From IMG/VR virus record IMGVR_UViG_3300028400_000015, positions 1 through 41,667 of that record: a stretch of DNA of 41,667 nucleotides. One strand, given 5' to 3'. Origin of the DNA: a virus. Within the stretch, counting starts at the first letter, position 1. The number at the start of each line of letters is the position of its first letter. Made by a program: the position numbers and the translations under genes. A model generated the notes under the pieces. That model was given only the letters and a program-made list of their open reading frames with translations, had not been told where the DNA came from and ran no database searches. Shown piece after piece: positions 22,179 through 30,301 of this stretch.

Positions 22179-23659
22179 TATCTCTCCCCTCCCGCCGGGT
22201 TGACTGTTATTTTAACCCCATCTGCGTAGGCAAAGCCACCAGTGACTTGCACGCGAAATCGCATGAATCTTGCATTTTTGCGGAACGGTACCTGCCGGGA
22301 CGCCGAATGTGGCGCTTTCGGGTTCGTGTAAACCGGCGTGTCTTCCAGCGAATTTCGCGTGCCCACGGATACCGTGGTGGCCGTGGAACCGTTACCCTCT
22401 ATCAACGGCCGAACGGCTGACAGGAACAGCCGCTGCATCCCCGGGTCGCTGACTTCGCTGCTTTCCAGCTCGGCGGTCAGGTAGGCCCCGTCGAAAGTGC
22501 CGCCAGTGTTATCCGCGGCGAAAGCCATCGTGTTCAGCCCCCCGCCCGAGTAGGCGCTGGAATCGACCAGGATGCTGTCGGTGTCGATGCCATTGACCAA
22601 AAAAGTGTCTAAATTGTCGAGGGTGACGCCCGGCGGCACGTACTCGCCGATGAATTGCGTCTCCACTTCTGCTGTGGCCCATTTATCGGCCACCCAGTTG
22701 TAGATCAGAAGCCGGTCGTTGTTGGCCGCGGACGCCGAGGATTTGAACGCCCATATCAGCAGCCTGCGCGGGATGTCCACGGTGCCCACCATGTCTTCCC
22801 AGGCTGTCGGGTCCGAATTGTCGGCGAACCAGCGCGATATTCGGTTGTGGCTGATCGAGACGGGTTCGCCGGAACCGGCATCCAGGCGGTAGAAACCGTC
22901 CCATCCGAAGAACCAGATCGTGCTGCCGGCCCACACAACAGATCGGGGCGACGGCGTGCCGCGTTTCACAGCGATTTCGTCGAACTGGAAAATGGTCGGC
23001 GGTCCGGTGTATCGGCCGATGTAGATCGACTGCTCCAACAGCACCGTGGCCCAGCGCCCAGGGACGATCCGCTGCACAGCCCCGCCGTTGCCGAACAGTT
23101 GCTGCTGATCCGATTGCGTTGCGATGTCTGGCGTCCACAGCTCGGAATTGTTGTAGCCTGACCATTGCACGAAGTTCGGCCCCTTCCCGTCGATGTCACC
23201 GAGCATGACGAAATCGCGCACGATAGCGATGTGCTTCGCCACCGGCGGCGACCCGGCCAGATCGGAAAACGCCGTGTCGGTCCCCACATCGAATTTTTGC
23301 ACGGGGTCGCCGCCGTTCGTGGCGATGACCCGTTCGCCGAATTTTGCGAATTCCCAGTAACCGCCGGCCGTGTAGCCGCCAGCCTTGCTCACATCCACCC
23401 ATGAACTGCCATTGGAATCCAGCTTGTAGAGCGTAAGCGGATCGCCGGCCATGTTCACGATATTGCCGTTCTTGTCGTTCATCCAGAACAGCCCTTTGCA
23501 GGCCCCGGCCAGGGCGTTCGTGAACGGCAGCAGGGAGCGCAGCCCAGCAAAGGAGTTGATGCTGGGGATCACATTCTTCGCGACGATAGACCCTGGATTG
23601 CCGTTTGCCGGCAGGTCAGGCAGCCACTCGCCGAAAGGGATTGTGGACGGGACGCGCAT
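22178..23659 (-). CDS. Beta-propeller tail protein, P22 gp10-like
   Basis: This 493-aa protein shows repeated beta-blade-like segments, such as FGERVIATNGGDPVQKFDVG, HIAIVRDFVMLGDIDGKGPN, STIWFFGWDGFYRLDAGSGE and RLLIWAFKSSASAANNDRLL. These match the tail hub/DNA-stabilisation proteins of P22 gp10 type, which close the portal-adaptor channel and carry the tail needle or spikes. It directly follows the gp4-like adaptor gene, the usual podoviral order, and is coupled to it by overlap. Confidence 0.75.
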   Translation of the reverse strand: MRVPSTIPFGEWLPDLPANGNPGSIVAKNVIPSINSFAGLRSLLPFTNALAGACKGLFWMNDKNGNIVNMAGDPLTLYKLDSNGSSWVDVSKAGGYTAGGYWEFAKFGERVIATNGGDPVQKFDVGTDTAFSDLAGSPPVAKHIAIVRDFVMLGDIDGKGPNFVQWSGYNNSELWTPDIATQSDQQQLFGNGGAVQRIVPGRWATVLLEQSIYIGRYTGPPTIFQFDEIAVKRGTPSPRSVVWAGSTIWFFGWDGFYRLDAGSGEPVSISHNRISRWFADNSDPTAWEDMVGTVDIPRRLLIWAFKSSASAANNDRLLIYNWVADKWATAEVETQFIGEYVPPGVTLDNLDTFLVNGIDTDSILVDSSAYSGGGLNTMAFAADNTGGTFDGAYLTAELESSEVSDPGMQRLFLSAVRPLIEGNGSTATTVSVGTRNSLEDTPVYTNPKAPHSASRQVPFRKNARFMRFRVQVTGGFAYADGVKITVNPAGGER

Positions 23660-24315
23660 CAGACAATGGCCGGCGGCCGGCTTTGACGTTTCAGCATGGC
23701 GCCGTTGCGTTTCATGTTCTCGGATCGGTTGAATTGCTCGACGGCGCGGGTGAACAGCCCATCATAGCGGGCTTCGATTTCCGGCGACTGGATGTACCCA
23801 GCTGCCACTTTCATCAGACCGTACAGGTAGAGGTCCATCTGGTTTTCCAGCAGCCAGTTCGTATCGGTGTCGTTTACCAGCCGGGGAATCTTCGATTGGT
23901 AGAGAACTTCCAGGCTCACCGTGGCCGTAGCGTTCGGCTTCGGGGCCAGTACGATCCGGGTGCGAATGTCCGGCGCCGTGCTGTTCGTGGCGTCCCCCTC
24001 GAAGCTGTGCAGCTTGCGGCGGCCGCCGCGGCCCAGCCATTCGGATGTCTGGCGCAGGGCCTGCGGCGTGTGGAAAACGGATTCCTCACCATCCACGTAG
24101 ACCGACAGCGGGGAGCGGAAATCCGCCGGCATTTGCACGTATTCGCTGGCCACGGCGGCGTTCGAGTAGGCTTTCTCGGTGAACGCCGGCCGGATCACAC
24201 GATCCAATTCGGCTTCGAGGATGCCGAGGATGTACGGGAAATCCGCATTCGTCACCGCGATGTCATCGCGGGCGAACCAGGAATCCACAGTGCTTTTCAG
24301 GGTCTGCAAGTCCAT
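23659..24315 (-). CDS. Head-tail adaptor, P22 gp4-like
   Basis: This 218-aa protein opens with MDLQTLKSTVDSWFARDDI and contains FPYILGILEAELDRVIRPAF, then MPADFRSPLSVYVDG. These resemble the helical adaptor that binds the underside of the portal ring in P22-like podoviruses (gp4 family). It is encoded immediately before the gp10-like protein. A role in sealing the connector after packaging is expected. Confidence 0.75.
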   Translation of the reverse strand: MDLQTLKSTVDSWFARDDIAVTNADFPYILGILEAELDRVIRPAFTEKAYSNAAVASEYVQMPADFRSPLSVYVDGEESVFHTPQALRQTSEWLGRGGRRKLHSFEGDATNSTAPDIRTRIVLAPKPNATATVSLEVLYQSKIPRLVNDTDTNWLLENQMDLYLYGLMKVAAGYIQSPEIEARYDGLFTRAVEQFNRSENMKRNGAMLKRQSRPPAIV

Positions 24316-24317
24316 CG

Positions 24318-24665
24318 TCAGAGTGCCGAGGGTTTGCCGCGAACGTCATCAGTACGAAGGCGGGCGTTGTTCGGGTCGTTCAGTTTCATGATCTCGAACT
24401 GCTGCCACGTCATCTTGTCGCTGTACTGTTCGCGCCATTCCTTCTTCCAGGCGTTGTAGGTGTTGATCGGAATACGGGCCACGTGGCGCATATTGGCACG
24501 CCGGTTTTGCGGCAAGCCGCGCAAGTCATGGCAACTGTCCATGATGGACTGTTCCACCGACGACGGGGTGTGCTCGACCGTGGTCAGAACGTCCCCGTCA
24601 GGGTCGATCTCGACGTGGTGTTCGACGCCTGTGGCAGACCGCTCAAACAGTAGCTTCTTGGGCAT
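24318..24665 (-). CDS. Unknown virion-cluster protein, 115 aa
   Basis: The start MPKKLLFERSATGVEHHVEI was chosen because GGAG lies about 9 nt before the ATG at 24665; it overlaps the upstream gene by 23 nt. The protein has a short beta N-terminus and a helical end containing HVARIPINTYNAWKKEWREQ. Lying between the capsid and adaptor genes suggests a head-completion role, but nothing in the sequence identifies one. Confidence 0.65.
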   Translation of the reverse strand: MPKKLLFERSATGVEHHVEIDPDGDVLTTVEHTPSSVEQSIMDSCHDLRGLPQNRRANMRHVARIPINTYNAWKKEWREQYSDKMTWQQFEIMKLNDPNNARLRTDDVRGKPSAL

Positions 24666-25077
24666 CGGCTTTCTCCCGGCGGGCGCGCCGACGACTTTTC
24701 GCTTCACCGCCGCCCTTCACTTCCGGTTTCACAGAAGCCGGCTTCTTGCCGAGGGCAAGGCGTCGCGCGACGGCAATGGCCGCTTCGCGGGCTTCGGCTT
24801 CCTCCGACGTGTCATGCGGGCGGAAATTCGGCGCGCACAGCTCAGCCTCGCGGTAGCTTTCATAATCCAGCGGTCGGGTGGCGTCTTCCAGCGTGATTTC
24901 CAGCTTGCCGGTTTCCATCAGGACATGCGCGAGAACGCGACCGTCTTCGGTCAGCACATCCTCGCTGATCGCCACGATCTCGCCGGGTTCCAGCTTGCGC
25001 CGTTCCGGGCCGCCGCCCATGTGGACGCCGGAAGTGGATACGCGGTCGTCCAGTTGCTTGATCTTGAGATTCGGCAT
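24643..25077 (-). CDS. Unknown capsid-proximal protein with basic tail
   Basis: This 144-aa protein has a beta-rich first half (PNLKIKQLDDRVSTSGV, PGEIVAISEDVLTEDGRVLA) and a helical, lysine/arginine-rich C-terminus (GGGEAKSRRRARREKADAQE). The first half could be a small beta-barrel. It follows the major capsid gene and its terminator. AGAGGAACTGAA precedes the ATG. It may be a decoration or head-completion protein; this is inference from position. Confidence 0.65.
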   Translation of the reverse strand: MPNLKIKQLDDRVSTSGVHMGGGPERRKLEPGEIVAISEDVLTEDGRVLAHVLMETGKLEITLEDATRPLDYESYREAELCAPNFRPHDTSEEAEAREAAIAVARRLALGKKPASVKPEVKGGGEAKSRRRARREKADAQEATV

Positions 25078-25099
25078 TTCAGTTCCTCTCGTGTTGTGG

Positions 25100-25127
25100 A
25101 AAACACCCCCGGGTTGCCCCGGGGGTG
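25100..25127 (-). terminator. Terminator downstream of the major capsid gene
   Basis: A 10-bp stem CACCCCCGGG/CCCGGGGGTG with a 4-nt loop is followed by TTTT on the minus strand. It lies 17 nt after the capsid stop codon and probably raises capsid mRNA relative to downstream tail genes. Confidence 0.85.
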
Positions 25128-25143
25128 GTCAGGTCAGACCGGA

Positions 25144-26157
25144 TCAGGCCACCATTGCAGCCGCGGAATCCACGTCTGCGATGACACCGCTGGCCGCCTC
25201 GTTGTTGGACTTCAAAGCCCAGTCAACGAGGATGTGCCGGCGCTCGGCGTCGCCGATTTTGGCGATGGTTTCGGTCTTGTAGCCGTCCAGGTAGCACATT
25301 TCCCAGTATTCGGTATCGAGCACCCAAACGTCCCGCTCGCGCTGGAAGCGGTTGGGCACGATGTCCAGAACACCGTAATCGGAAACGTAAACGTCCACCG
25401 CACCGACCACGGACACGCCACCGCGAGGCGACTTGCCCTGATCCTGGTACTGGGTGGCCACACGCGCGGAAGAACCGAACAGATAATTGGACAGGCGCTG
25501 CTTCACAGTCGGCCCTACCATAATCATGTTCGGGCTGCCGCCCTGGATGTAGCACTCGCGGATGATCTGCAACAGATTGGTTTCCGAGAGCGCAGCCACA
25601 GTACCGTCAGTGGCCGCCGTGGTCGGCTCGCCGTAGGTGGTGTTGGACAGCGCCGGATCGGCCCCGCCCACACCGCGAACGGTGTTGGTCTTCACCCAGG
25701 CGCCCAGGCCGGCCGTCAGCGAAGCCACAGTGGAAGAACCGGCCAGGGTGGCCTGGTTCAGACACGCGATGGCTTCCACGTCGCGGCGCAGCTCGCGGCC
25801 CTTTTTGGCGATCTGGTACGCCAGCTCGGACTTGCGGCCCGCCTTGTTGACGATATTGGCCCGACGTGAGATCGCCAGATATTTGATGGAAATCTGGTGA
25901 TACACCCCGATGCGGGACGCCGGATCGGACGAATCGGTGCCGAAGTCGGCGCCGTCGATTGCAGCGTTGCCGGTGTCAGCGGCGGCCAGTTCGTCGATCT
26001 GCCATTCCTTGAGCACGTTGCTCGCGGAACCGCGGCCGATGTTGGATTGCAGGGGAACCTCGGTCGGCGAAATGTTGTAGATCACATCGGTCAGGTCTTC
26101 CCGAACATTGTCGCCCTGGGTCGCCAGGTTGTAGCGGTCAAAGTTGGTTGTTGCCAT
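25144..26157 (-). CDS. Major capsid protein, SU10/LUZ24 type
   Basis: This 337-aa protein matches the SU10-like HK97-fold major capsid family (formerly DUF5309). Recognised segments are FDRYNLATQGDNVREDLTDV, ISPTEVPLQSNIGRGSASN, EWQIDELAAADTGNAAIDG, and NKAGRKSELAYQIAKKGREL. It assembles, with the scaffolding protein encoded just upstream, into the procapsid. GAGGAAATACC precedes the ATG, a strong ribosome site, and a terminator follows the stop, fitting high expression. Confidence 0.9.
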   Translation of the reverse strand: MATTNFDRYNLATQGDNVREDLTDVIYNISPTEVPLQSNIGRGSASNVLKEWQIDELAAADTGNAAIDGADFGTDSSDPASRIGVYHQISIKYLAISRRANIVNKAGRKSELAYQIAKKGRELRRDVEAIACLNQATLAGSSTVASLTAGLGAWVKTNTVRGVGGADPALSNTTYGEPTTAATDGTVAALSETNLLQIIRECYIQGGSPNMIMVGPTVKQRLSNYLFGSSARVATQYQDQGKSPRGGVSVVGAVDVYVSDYGVLDIVPNRFQRERDVWVLDTEYWEMCYLDGYKTETIAKIGDAERRHILVDWALKSNNEAASGVIADVDSAAAMVA

Positions 26158-26170
26158 TGGTATTTCCTCG

Positions 26171-27406
26171 CTAGAGCATGCTTTCGATTACCTTTGCAGC
26201 ATCCTCGACGCGGCCGGACTGTTTCGCTTTCCGGCGCAGCTTGCTGAGTTTTTCGGACTTAACTCGCAAAGGCTTCGGCGACTGTTTCCCGCCTTTCGAG
26301 GTCATCTTCGGCACGTTTTTCCGTACCTTCTTGACCGCTTTTTCGCCTTTCGCAACCTGGTTCCGAAGTTTCTCAACTTCCGCGCGCAGATCGGCCAGTT
26401 CCAGCGCCCCGAGCACGATTCGATGGTCCATGATCTGCGCCGCTTCCTCGGGCGAGTAGCCCAGCGACGTAATCACTTCCGAAGCCTTCGTGACGTGTTC
26501 CTCGCCGAAGCCTTCCACCTTCGATTGCAGACTCTGCATTTCAGCGGCTTTCTTCGCCATCATGAATTGCTGGTTCTGCGCCTCGTATTGCTGCATCGCT
26601 TGTGAGCGGTATGATTGCAGGGTTCGCAGCCGGTTGTTCAGTTCCTCTTTCCGAGCCGCCCATTCAGCCGGGTCGGTTTGTCGGAGGGTCTGCATTTCCG
26701 GGCTGTCCATATCGCTGACTAGCAACTGTTCGGCGGCCATCATGGTCGTCGCCAGTTCCCGGTGCTGCTGCTCGAATTGCTGATGTCGCAGGGCGTAGTC
26801 CTGTTCCATCTTCTTCGACTGTTCTGCAATCTGGCTCGTTTTGCGTCGATAATCGGCGTCACGTTGGTACCCTTTTTCGAGTTCCGCGAGTGTGACCGTC
26901 ATTTCCTCCCCGGATGCTGTGAACGTGTGCTGCAAGGATTCCTTGAGTTGATCCAACGGGATTTCAAGGGCCTCGGCCAGTTCGCTCAGGGACTGGATTT
27001 CGTCGGTTTCCCCGGACTCGGATTCGGTTTCCGTTGCCGATTCCTCGCCTTCTTCATCCTCGGATTCAGCGTCGTCGGTTTCCGAATCGTCAGTTTCCTG
27101 GTCTTCGGAGTCACCGGCGTCTTCGCCTTCATCCTCGAATTCTTCTTCGTCAACGCCCTCGGCGTTGTCTTCTTGTTGCTTGCGGAACCGGCCGCGCTGG
27201 TCGCGGGCCTGGCTCCCTTCGTTCTCGCCGTCCGGGTCAAGCGCCCGGCTGGGTGTGCCCGACGGGTTTACGTGCCCGTCATCATCCAGCAGCCCCTCGA
27301 TAGCGGCTGCTGCGCTGGATACGGTGCCCCCGATATGGGATTGACCGCTGATCTCGCCGGCGTCTTCCGGCGCCATAAGCACGTATTTGAGAACGGTTCG
27401 GTACAT
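26171..27406 (-). CDS. Scaffolding protein
   Basis: This 411-aa protein has three parts. The N-terminal 150 residues are very acidic (DEEEFEDEGEDAGDSEDQET). The middle (about residues 150-350) is a long coiled coil rich in Q, E, K and R (LRHQQFEQQHRELATTMMAA). The C-terminus is strongly basic with many lysines (AKGEKAVKKVRKNVPKMTSK). This is the usual design of podoviral scaffolds, whose basic end binds the capsid protein. It directly precedes the capsid gene. GAGGAATAAACC precedes the ATG. Confidence 0.8.
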   Translation of the reverse strand: MYRTVLKYVLMAPEDAGEISGQSHIGGTVSSAAAAIEGLLDDDGHVNPSGTPSRALDPDGENEGSQARDQRGRFRKQQEDNAEGVDEEEFEDEGEDAGDSEDQETDDSETDDAESEDEEGEESATETESESGETDEIQSLSELAEALEIPLDQLKESLQHTFTASGEEMTVTLAELEKGYQRDADYRRKTSQIAEQSKKMEQDYALRHQQFEQQHRELATTMMAAEQLLVSDMDSPEMQTLRQTDPAEWAARKEELNNRLRTLQSYRSQAMQQYEAQNQQFMMAKKAAEMQSLQSKVEGFGEEHVTKASEVITSLGYSPEEAAQIMDHRIVLGALELADLRAEVEKLRNQVAKGEKAVKKVRKNVPKMTSKGGKQSPKPLRVKSEKLSKLRRKAKQSGRVEDAAKVIESML

Positions 27407-27409
27407 GGT

Positions 27410-27718
27410 TTATTCCTCTTTCACAGGTTGAAAATCAGCCAGGCGCAGCTGGTCCACTTGGGTACTCAGGGCCAGCGCGCGTTTCAGGCTGCTCAAAGTC
27501 CGCAAAACGCGGCACAGTTCCATTTCGTAGTCCACGGTGGCCTGCTGACCATCGTGGCGCAATTCTTCGATCTCGCGGATCATGCTGTCGCGGATAGTAT
27601 CGAAAGCGTGGGTCATCGCCGGGTCGTTCAGCAGTCGGTTTGCATCTTCCGACAATGTTCCCCGTGAAACCTTGCGCCGGCGGCGGGTCCGCCGATGTGC
27701 GTTCTCGGTGTCAACCAA
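27410..27718 (-). CDS. Unknown helical head-cluster protein with TTG start
   Basis: This 102-aa protein has a basic N-terminus (RRTRRRRKVSRG) and a long helix pair with coiled-coil character (IRDSMIREIEELRHDGQQAT, ELCRVLRTLSSLKRALALST). It starts with TTG at 27716-27718, with GAGG about 8 nt upstream. It is the first gene after the promoter-like site at 27754-27782 and immediately precedes the scaffold, suggesting an assembly role. The family is not recognised. Confidence 0.65.
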   Translation of the reverse strand: MVDTENAHRRTRRRRKVSRGTLSEDANRLLNDPAMTHAFDTIRDSMIREIEELRHDGQQATVDYEMELCRVLRTLSSLKRALALSTQVDQLRLADFQPVKEE

Positions 27719-27753
27719 TGCGAAATCCTCGCTGAAAAAGTGCCATAGTCGCT

Positions 27754-27782
27754 ACAATACGCCCTGTTTTTCGCAGTATCAA
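27754..27782 (-). promoter_or_regulatory. Leftward sigma70-like promoter before the scaffold/capsid genes
   Basis: On the minus strand, TTGATA (27782-27777), a 17-nt spacer and TATTGT (27759-27754) agree well with a sigma70 promoter. It lies in the only gap (65 nt) between the portal-side genes and the head genes, about 36 nt before the TTG start of the 102-aa gene. Confidence 0.6.
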
Positions 27783-27783
27783 G

Positions 27784-28134
27784 TCAATGGGGCTTGCGTC
27801 CCTTTATGCGCATGCCCGTGGTCTGACCGCCTTCTTTCACAAAAACCACATCAAAATTGCTCGGCGGGTCCGGCGGCAGCGCGGTAGCCGCGAGCACTTT
27901 GGTCAGTTCGTCCTGCACTTTCAGCTGGGCCTGAGCCACCACGGAAACTATATCCGCCAGCTCGGCCACCGCCATCGCCATCTTCTGAACCTCGGCGGCT
28001 ATTTCCTCGGTCCTGACCGTGACCGGCGCCTCCACGGAAACTTGCGGAGCGGCCACTTGTACTTCAACTTTCGGCGCCGGCGTCGGTTTCTTCTTCGCCG
28101 CCTTCTTCGGCGTTATCCGGTCCTTCATCTTCAT
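27784..28134 (-). CDS. Unknown protein overlapping the portal gene
   Basis: This 116-aa protein has a lysine/proline/alanine-rich leader (KKAAKKKPTPAPKVEVQVAA) followed by an amphipathic helix (IAAEVQKMAMAVAELADIVS), as in small trimeric coiled-coil proteins. Its first 71 nt overlap the portal C-terminus in another frame, and GGGGG lies about 9 nt before the ATG. The function is not recognised; a head-assembly role is suggested only by position. Confidence 0.7.
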   Translation of the reverse strand: MKMKDRITPKKAAKKKPTPAPKVEVQVAAPQVSVEAPVTVRTEEIAAEVQKMAMAVAELADIVSVVAQAQLKVQDELTKVLAATALPPDPPSNFDVVFVKEGGQTTGMRIKGRKPH

Positions 28135-30298
28135 CGTTCATTTCCCCCGATTCGCTGACCAATTTCAGGGCCTGCTGGTATGTTTCGGAAACCTCGACGG
28201 CAGTGGCAGCCGCCTCGGCCATCGTCTTGTCTGCCTGCGCGCGCTTCACTTGCGTATCCGCTTCGATATTCTCGATGCGTTGCTCGATTTCCTCGCGTTC
28301 CTTTTCGTCGGTGTCGATCTTCATCAACAGCTCGCGTTCTTTCAGCAGCAGTTCGTGGTCCTTGCGCGCATTCTCGGCCTGTCGCGCCGCGATCTCGGCC
28401 TGAGCGCGTGCGGCATCCAGTTGCGCCTTCTGCTGCGCCTCCGCGGCCTTGCGCCGCTGCTCCATGCCCAGGGCCTGCGCCTGCGCCTGCGCCAACAAGG
28501 CTTCCGGCGGCGGGGGCGGCGGTTCCGGCGGTTGGTATTCCGGCGATTGCGGGTCGATAAAGAACGTGCTCGGATCGCCGATGTCGCTGGCGTTCACGAT
28601 GCGCGCCATTGTGTTGTGGATGCGCTTCATGTCCGCCAGGCCCGCCGGCAAGGACTCTTTCTGCATCGCCAGGATGTTTTGCAGGATCATGATGCGCTGC
28701 TGTTTCGTGCTGTATCCCAGGCCGACTTCGATGGTCAGATCGGTGCGTTCCGGCCACAGGGAGGGGTCTACGTTCACCCAGTCCCCGCGCAATTTCACTT
28801 GAAGCCCCTCGCCCCACGAATCGCGTAGCAGCTGATGGACTTTCAACATCAGTTGCCGGTAGCCGGTTTCCGCGAACACGCGCACCAGCATTTCCACGCG
28901 CTGCGAAGCACGTTCCAGGGCGTTGTTGAACACGTCCTGCCGCACTTCTTGCAGCGCACTCGCGTCAACCGAGGTGTCCGGCGATACGCCGGTGCGGTTT
29001 ACCCGGGCCATGTCCACGTGCTTGATGACCGGCAGAATCTCCGACACCAGCGACGGTGACGGCTCGGCGGCGAAGGCGTTTTGCGCCATACCGCGCACCG
29101 GGATGTATTCGGCCTGGGTGTTCATGATCGCTTCCATCGTGCTGCCGTCTTCCAGCAGGGCCGATTCGCTGAACACCTTGCGGCGCAGGTTGATCCGATA
29201 GATATTGTCCAGAAGGTTCCGGGTCAGCACGGATGACAGCAGCTGCAAATCCTTCACGGTATCCACGTAGGACATGCCAGTGTGCTTGTGCTGCATCAGG
29301 ATAGACGACATCGAAATGAACGGCTGGAAGCTGACCGGCTCGTTATCGACTATCGTTTCGCCGACCATGCGGATATACCGCAATTCGGCCACCCCATCAC
29401 CGTCGTAATCGACCATGACATAGAGTTTGTGGACCACATATCGACGCATGGATTCGTCAATGCTTTCGTCGGTGTCCGATTCTTCCTCGGCGTAGAACAT
29501 GCGATTGGTTTCTTCGTCGCCGTCGTTGCCTTCATCGGAATTCGGGGTGCTGGGTATCTTGTCCAGCGTTTTCTGGTCCACCCCGTCCTTCACCAGCTCG
29601 GTGTAGGTGGCCTCGAACCGGCGGCCTACTATCTCGCCGTCATCCAGATTCGGGGAGGTCAGTGTGCTGTCGATAATCATCTGCTCAGGCGGCACAGGGC
29701 TGACGGACAGCACGTTGTATTCCTTGCGCTGGCGCACCCGGACATTGAACACCGGCACGTCGCCGTCCATTCCAACTTCTTCCTGTTCCATGATTTCGAT
29801 GTCCTTATCGTCCTCAAGCAAGCCGAGTCCCACCGGGTTGATGCCTTCTACCACGCCGGTTTCCGTCGTTTCCCGCTTCTCTATCGCAACCTCCACGTAT
29901 CCGTTCGGGTTCATGATGGCATCCTTCATCCAGGTGTAGAGTGTCGTGAAGCCGCCCTCCCCACCACGGTTTTTCCGCATGATGCAGTGGTTCACCACTT
30001 CCGTTTCGAGCTGCGCCTGTTCTTCGTCTTCCGGCCCTGTGGCATCGAAGGAACCGATCTGGTCCCCGGACAGGAACGTGCGCAATACCGAAGGCAGCAC
30101 CCATTCGACAGTCTCTAGAACCTCACGGGTCACGAACTTGGAATACCCCTCGCGTTCGTTCCCGTATTCCTTCCCGACGTAATAATTCAGGTTCTCTTTT
30201 CGGACATCGTTCAGGTCGCTGTCAGTCCCGCCGCCCACGGATGTAAGCAGTTTGTTTTTCAGCATCCCGGCGAGTTCTGTGTCGTTCTTGATGGCCAT
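28064..30298 (-). CDS. Portal protein, P22-like
   Basis: This 744-aa protein forms the dodecameric DNA gate of the capsid. Typical segments are NYYVGKEYGNEREGYSKFVT, VEWVLPSVLRTFLSGDQIGS, and LYTWMKDAIMNPNGYVEVAI. The long helical C-terminal part is rich in A, Q, E and R (KAQLDAARAQAEIAARQAEN), comparable to the coiled-coil barrel of the P22 portal, and ends in a very acidic tail. Its length matches the P22-like family. It follows the large terminase gene, the standard order. Confidence 0.9.
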   Translation of the reverse strand: MAIKNDTELAGMLKNKLLTSVGGGTDSDLNDVRKENLNYYVGKEYGNEREGYSKFVTREVLETVEWVLPSVLRTFLSGDQIGSFDATGPEDEEQAQLETEVVNHCIMRKNRGGEGGFTTLYTWMKDAIMNPNGYVEVAIEKRETTETGVVEGINPVGLGLLEDDKDIEIMEQEEVGMDGDVPVFNVRVRQRKEYNVLSVSPVPPEQMIIDSTLTSPNLDDGEIVGRRFEATYTELVKDGVDQKTLDKIPSTPNSDEGNDGDEETNRMFYAEEESDTDESIDESMRRYVVHKLYVMVDYDGDGVAELRYIRMVGETIVDNEPVSFQPFISMSSILMQHKHTGMSYVDTVKDLQLLSSVLTRNLLDNIYRINLRRKVFSESALLEDGSTMEAIMNTQAEYIPVRGMAQNAFAAEPSPSLVSEILPVIKHVDMARVNRTGVSPDTSVDASALQEVRQDVFNNALERASQRVEMLVRVFAETGYRQLMLKVHQLLRDSWGEGLQVKLRGDWVNVDPSLWPERTDLTIEVGLGYSTKQQRIMILQNILAMQKESLPAGLADMKRIHNTMARIVNASDIGDPSTFFIDPQSPEYQPPEPPPPPPEALLAQAQAQALGMEQRRKAAEAQQKAQLDAARAQAEIAARQAENARKDHELLLKERELLMKIDTDEKEREEIEQRIENIEADTQVKRAQADKTMAEAAATAVEVSETYQQALKLVSESGEMNDEDEGPDNAEEGGEEETDAGAES

Positions 30299-30301
30299 GA
30301 T